Below, in pieces: positions 33,484 to 38,458 of a stretch of 38,458 nt of DNA. The translations under genes and the position numbers were made by a program. Positions within the stretch are counted from its first letter, which is position 1. Each line of letters starts with the position of its first letter. Location: positions 1 through 38,458 of the forward strand of contig JACRGH010000051.1 of NCBI GenBank assembly GCA_016212375.1, written 5' to 3'. The stretch is from Microcaldota archaeon. Lineage in GTDB: Archaea; Micrarchaeota; Micrarchaeia; Norongarragalinales; Norongarragalinaceae. Below the pieces are notes generated by a model. The model saw only the letters and a program-made list of their open reading frames with translations. It had not been told where the DNA came from and made no database searches.

Positions 33484-36010
33484 ATGAACTCTCGCACGCG
33501 ACAAGCCTGTTACCCCCGGGGTAGCTTGTCTGTCAGAACAGGGTCCCATAAACGGACACACTGTTGTTCGTTAAGCCCCACTTTCGTGCCGGCGGCCCAT
33601 TTTGTTAGGACCACCATCAGTCCGACGTTTGTCTTTAACCCTCTACATCCGATTTCTGACCGGATTGAGTCGAACTTTGGGCGCCTTTGTTATTTTATCG
33701 AAGGCGTACCGCCCCAGTCAAACCGCCCACCTGCCGCTGTCCTCCCCCGAAAGAGAGTAAGCAACGCAGTCAAAAAGTAGCAGTGTCACACTTTCGCCTA
33801 TCCGGCCCCCGGAAGGACCGGCCTAACGGCTACTGCTTACGCTTTGACCTTCCAACCGTGTCGCAACAACAGGCTGCGGTTAAGCTCCACGGGGTCTTCG
33901 TTTCCCCCTAGGAATCCCCGGCATGTTCACCGAGTAGTAGGTTCACCAGGTTCAAGACAGGGACAGTGGGACGCGCGTTACGCCATTCATGCAAGCCGCC
34001 AATTAAGCGGCGAGGTATTACGCTACCTTAAGAGAGTCAGAGTTACTCCCGCTCTTTACCAGTCCTTTGCTCCCTTGAAAAGGAGTTTGAGATACTAGCA
34101 GTGAGCAGGCGTCGGCCTCTGTACACAGCGTTTCCACGTCGCAGAGACCTATGTTTTTGGTAAACAGTCGACGTCCCCTTGTTACTGAGACCTACGAATC
34201 CTCCGCAGATAAATCTCCGGAAAAAATGTAGGCACCCCTTCTACCGAAGGCACGGGGCTAACTTGCCGATTTCCCTTGTCTTGATTCTCCTGACACGCCT
34301 GAGCTTTTTCTGCTAGGGGCACCTGTACTGGTTCTTGGTACGGTCAAATCTGATCGAACATATACCCTTTTCATGGACTTTGGGATTCAAACCAACCTTG
34401 CGGCCATTCGCCATTTGCGCCAATGCTCCTCGCAACGAGACTTCTTGGCGGTATTTGGCTTGGACAGAATACATCTGCTGGATTTATCCCCAAGTGTGGG
34501 ATGTATGCCTTGCGTTGCCGCGTCTACAGAAATGGTAGGCGAATGTTAACGCCTTTCCCTTTCCCCTACACGGTTACGTTACGGGTTAGGACCGACTAAC
34601 TCTGGGCCGACAAACGTTGCCCAGAAACCCTTGCCCTTCCGGCGTCCAGGATTCTCACCTGGAATAGCTGCTACTAGCACCAAGATCTTCATTACAACCC
34701 GGTCCCCAGGAATTTACACCCCTGGTTCTACCCCGGCCGTACGCCCATCTACTCAATTCGTACCTTTCAGGTACAATGCCCACGTATCGGTGACTGGCTT
34801 GAGTCCCGACAGTTTACGATGCTCTGAATCTCAATGGATCCGCTGTTACGCGTTGTTTAAAGGATGGCAGCTTCTGTTCCTACCTCTCCACTGTCTACGA
34901 TTCGAAACATCTTGAGTTTACACTTAGCCAGTACTTTGGGACCTTAACGTGAGTACGGGTCGTTCCCCCCTCGTGACGCGCGCTTAACTCGCGCCACCAA
35001 CTCCCACCGTCTACGGCAGCATGCTCTTCGGAGTTTGACAAGGTGGTGAGGCCTTTCGGCCCCGCTCCACCAAATCGGTGGCTCTACAACATGCTAGCCT
35101 CGGGTGAGGCTGAACTGCGGTTCACTTCGATGGGAACCCGCTATCGCCAAGCTCGAATGACCTATCATCCCTAAGCGCAAGTCACCCCAATGGTTAGACC
35201 AATACGGGTGTCGGGCCTTCACCGTCCGGATGGACGGCTGCACCCTGCTCGCGTTTAAATCGCTTTGGCTTCGGGTCTTAAGACAGTGACTGACCGCCCA
35301 TGAAGACGGCTCCCCTGGACCCTTGCGGATTTGCGGGATATTTGCTTTCGCTGTGCGCAATGCTTGCCACGGCCTTAAACTCCTTGGCTCTTGCTTCAAG
35401 AAGGATGACACAACACTGATTGTCCTTGCGGACCCTTTGGTGCCGTGTCTTCGCTGTCACTATCCAATTTCAGGCACTTTGAACTGCGCTTTCGCGCTGC
35501 TTTTCAGTTTTCCCTCGCGGTACTCTGTTCGCTATCGGTCTTGGGGTATATTTAGCGTTGGAAGTTTATACTCCCGCCTTTATGCGCCCAAACAAGGACA
35601 CATTACTCTGGAACGTTCTCCACGCCTGCACGACTTCGCCTACCGGGCTATCACCGTCTATGACGGAGTTTTCCAACTCACTTCGGCTCGTCGACTTGCG
35701 TTAAAAAAAACGCCCAAACACCACATCTCTACTTGCCTTGCGGCAAGGATTCGGTTTGCGCTATTGCGCGTTCGGTCGCCCTACTGACGCAATCTCTATT
35801 GATTTCTTTTCCTCTTCCTACTAAGATATTTCAATTCAGAAGGTTTCCGCCTCTCTCGAGGCCATTCGGGGATCCCCGGTTCGCCGGATGCATGCTCCTC
35901 GCCGGGGCTTATCGCAGCTTGCCACGCCCTTCTTCGGTACCCAAGCCCAACCATCCACTGGATAGTGTGTAGCTTTACTACTCCTCGTGAACTAATGCCA
36001 ATTATGCATT

Positions 36011-36033
36011 TCGTTCTCTGCCTACAACCGCTT
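36011..36033 (-). other. 23S pre-rRNA processing stem, 5' strand
   Basis: Plus-strand tcgttctctgcctacaaccg (continuing ctt) pairs with 32695-32717 across the whole 23S gene, the usual archaeal substrate for the splicing endonuclease. Confidence 0.75.
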
Positions 36034-36309
36034 CACGAAAACACCCCTCTTGAGCGAAGCGATGGTTGAAACCATCGCATCCACCTTAAAGAGGAAATCC
36101 ACGCTCGATTTCAGACCTCTTCCCCAAGCGGGTGAAGGTTCGTCCAAAACTGCAAAAAGCAACTCTTTGCCGCTTTTCTTTTGCCCAAAACGGATTTGAA
36201 CCCGTTATTGGCATTTGATATTTTGATTTCATGCGGGTTTTGATTCGCGCACATGAAGGTTTTCTTTTCCATAGGCCGGTTTTTCTTTTGTGAAAAGAAA
36301 AACGGGCCA
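36034..36309 (-). other. rRNA spacer between tRNA-Ala and 23S
   Basis: 276 nt of internal transcribed spacer. It holds a perfect inverted repeat, TTTTTCTTTT and AAAAGAAAAA (about 36279-36301), close to the tRNA 3' end. No gene, promoter or 5S rRNA is visible. Confidence 0.6.
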
Positions 36310-36405
36310 TGGACTCGGCGGGATTCGAACCCGCGGCCTCGTGATATTTTGGAACGCGCATCGCGTTCTTGCAAATCACGCGCGCTACCACTGCGCCACG
36401 AGCCC
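36310..36405 (-). tRNA. tRNA-Ala (UGC) with 24-nt intron, in the rRNA operon
   Basis: 96 nt with acceptor GGGCTCG/CGAGTCC, discriminator A, anticodon stem CGTGA/TCACG and anticodon TGC. An intron at 36346-36369 lies between positions 37 and 38 and folds as a GAACGC/GCGTTC hairpin. Mature length is 72 nt. A tRNA-Ala in the 16S-23S spacer is common in euryarchaea. Confidence 0.93.
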
Positions 36406-36449
36406 GCCTGGGTGCTCAACCGGCGTTTGTGGGCCGATTGACCCGGAAC

Positions 36450-36475
36450 AAAAAAAAGCCCGACAAACCATCGGG
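36450..36475 (-). terminator. hairpin and T8 between 16S and tRNA-Ala
   Basis: In the transcribed direction GCCCGA pairs with TCGGGC over a 6-nt loop and is followed by eight Ts. It has the form of an intrinsic terminator or attenuator inside the rRNA operon. Confidence 0.5.
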
Positions 36476-36567
36476 CCTATTTCCGTCCACTGGCTCATTT
36501 GTGCCCAGTGATGAAATATTTGCAGGCATTGAAAATTGCAGAGAACTTAAAGGAAAGTTCCCTCCAA

Positions 36568-36579
36568 AAGTTGGGTTCT
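36568..36579 (-). other. 16S pre-rRNA processing stem, 3' strand
   Basis: In RNA sense AGAACCCAACUU, a perfect 12-bp complement of AAGUUGGGUUCU at 38254-38265 upstream of 16S. Confidence 0.8.
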
Positions 36580-36587
36580 CCCAACCG

Positions 36588-38203
<1,616 letters not shown>

Positions 38204-38458
38204 AAATCGGCCACCCTCTTGGGAGAAGATGGACCGATCGTACTTGGGTCGCAAGAACCCAACTTAACTGCTTTCAAGGCCTGCATCCAACCTGAATGAA
38301 TTACCCCTCGACGGGGCATTTTGTTCAAGTGATCATTTCGCGCTACCGTCTGACAAAGCGAACCCTCATTGACAGAATGCTCTGGGTCCGCACGGAACGG
38401 TAGCATAAGAACGCGTCTTCGACATGAAAACGCGCTTTCTAATCTTCTCGAATCCCCT
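38204..38458 (-). promoter_or_regulatory. rRNA operon leader
   Basis: It contains the 5' strand of the 16S processing stem (38254-38265) and a long inverted pair CTACCGT/ACGGTAG (about 38345-38404). A weak TATA-like TTCTTATGC lies near 38403-38412 on the minus strand; the real promoter may be beyond the window edge. Confidence 0.45.

Larger units (their letters stand above)
32732..35995 (-). rRNA. rrl: 23S ribosomal RNA with two insertions
   Basis: About 3264 nt; ends are set by the H1 pairing UUAG-U-UCAC-GAGGA with UCCUC-G-GUGA-CUAA. Removing inserts of 159 nt (33325-33483) and about 176 nt (32967-33142) leaves about 2929 nt, a normal length. Conserved segments are readable throughout: GGATGG...CGATAAGCC at the 5' end, GAACAAGTACC-type, AAGACCCGAA, GAAGATCTTG, CTCTTAAGGTAGCG, GAAGACCCCGTGG, TGAAAGCATCTAAG. 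Against remembered consensus, several invariant sites differ: TCGCTATCGGC where TCGATGTCGGC is expected (A2503, G2505), and no intact AGUACGAGAGGA. See findings. Confidence 0.93.

Overview
The window is archaeal. It carries an archaeal LonB protease, a group II chaperonin (thermosome), archaeal-type PEP carboxylase, deoxyhypusine synthase, pelota/Dom34, archaeal PheS/PheT, TATA boxes about 25 bp before many start codons, introns in tRNA anticodon loops, and a 16S rRNA whose 5' end and conserved blocks are archaeal. Genes are densely packed and mostly housekeeping. Nothing here fixes the phylum; many small hypothetical proteins and an odd 23S rRNA would fit a lineage far from the well-studied archaea.

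Layout. 1-2.5 kb: two hypothetical genes and RNase Z on the minus strand. 2.6-6.2 kb: LonB, interrupted by a LAGLIDADG intein that is itself divided between two overlapping genes (ATGA overlap at 4734-4737). 6.3-6.6 kb: RNase P RNA (minus), with its 3' end duplicated downstream. 6.8-7.4 kb: a VapBC-like toxin-antitoxin pair with a shortened toxin. 7.4-10.3 kb: a ChrA-type transporter, a membrane protein and an HExxH protein. 10.4-11.9 kb: PEP carboxylase. 11.9-16.7 kb: a minus-strand cluster pheS - GNAT-like gene - pheT - YggS-like PLP protein - AbrB/MazF pair. 16.9-18.6 kb: LemA and HtpX. 18.6-20.3 kb: a large unknown protein with a sigma-region-2-like C-terminus. 20.3-24.7 kb: deoxyhypusine synthase, pelota, a small membrane protein, an ACT-domain protein and an alpha/beta hydrolase. 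24.7-28.4 kb: divergent MetRS and thermosome. 28.6-30.0 kb: three small genes that look like diverged tandem paralogues. 30.1-32.6 kb: intron-containing tRNA-Arg, an exported-looking beta-carbonic anhydrase, a small membrane protein, tRNA-Pro, an O6-alkylguanine transferase and an HNH nuclease. 32.7-38.2 kb: a minus-strand rRNA operon, 16S - tRNA-Ala (with intron) - 23S.

The most notable features are intervening sequences. LonB carries what looks like a split intein: neither half-gene alone encodes a complete ATPase. The 16S gene has a 119-nt insert at the 790 loop and the 23S gene a 159-nt insert in helix 89. Both have bulge-helix-bulge folds whose standard cuts restore the consensus exactly. 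A third insert of about 176 nt lies in the sarcin-ricin loop of 23S, and there the consensus is not restored. Several normally invariant peptidyl-transferase bases also look substituted. These rRNA comparisons were made against remembered consensus sequences and need a covariance-model alignment. No 5S rRNA, CRISPR array or insertion sequence was seen.
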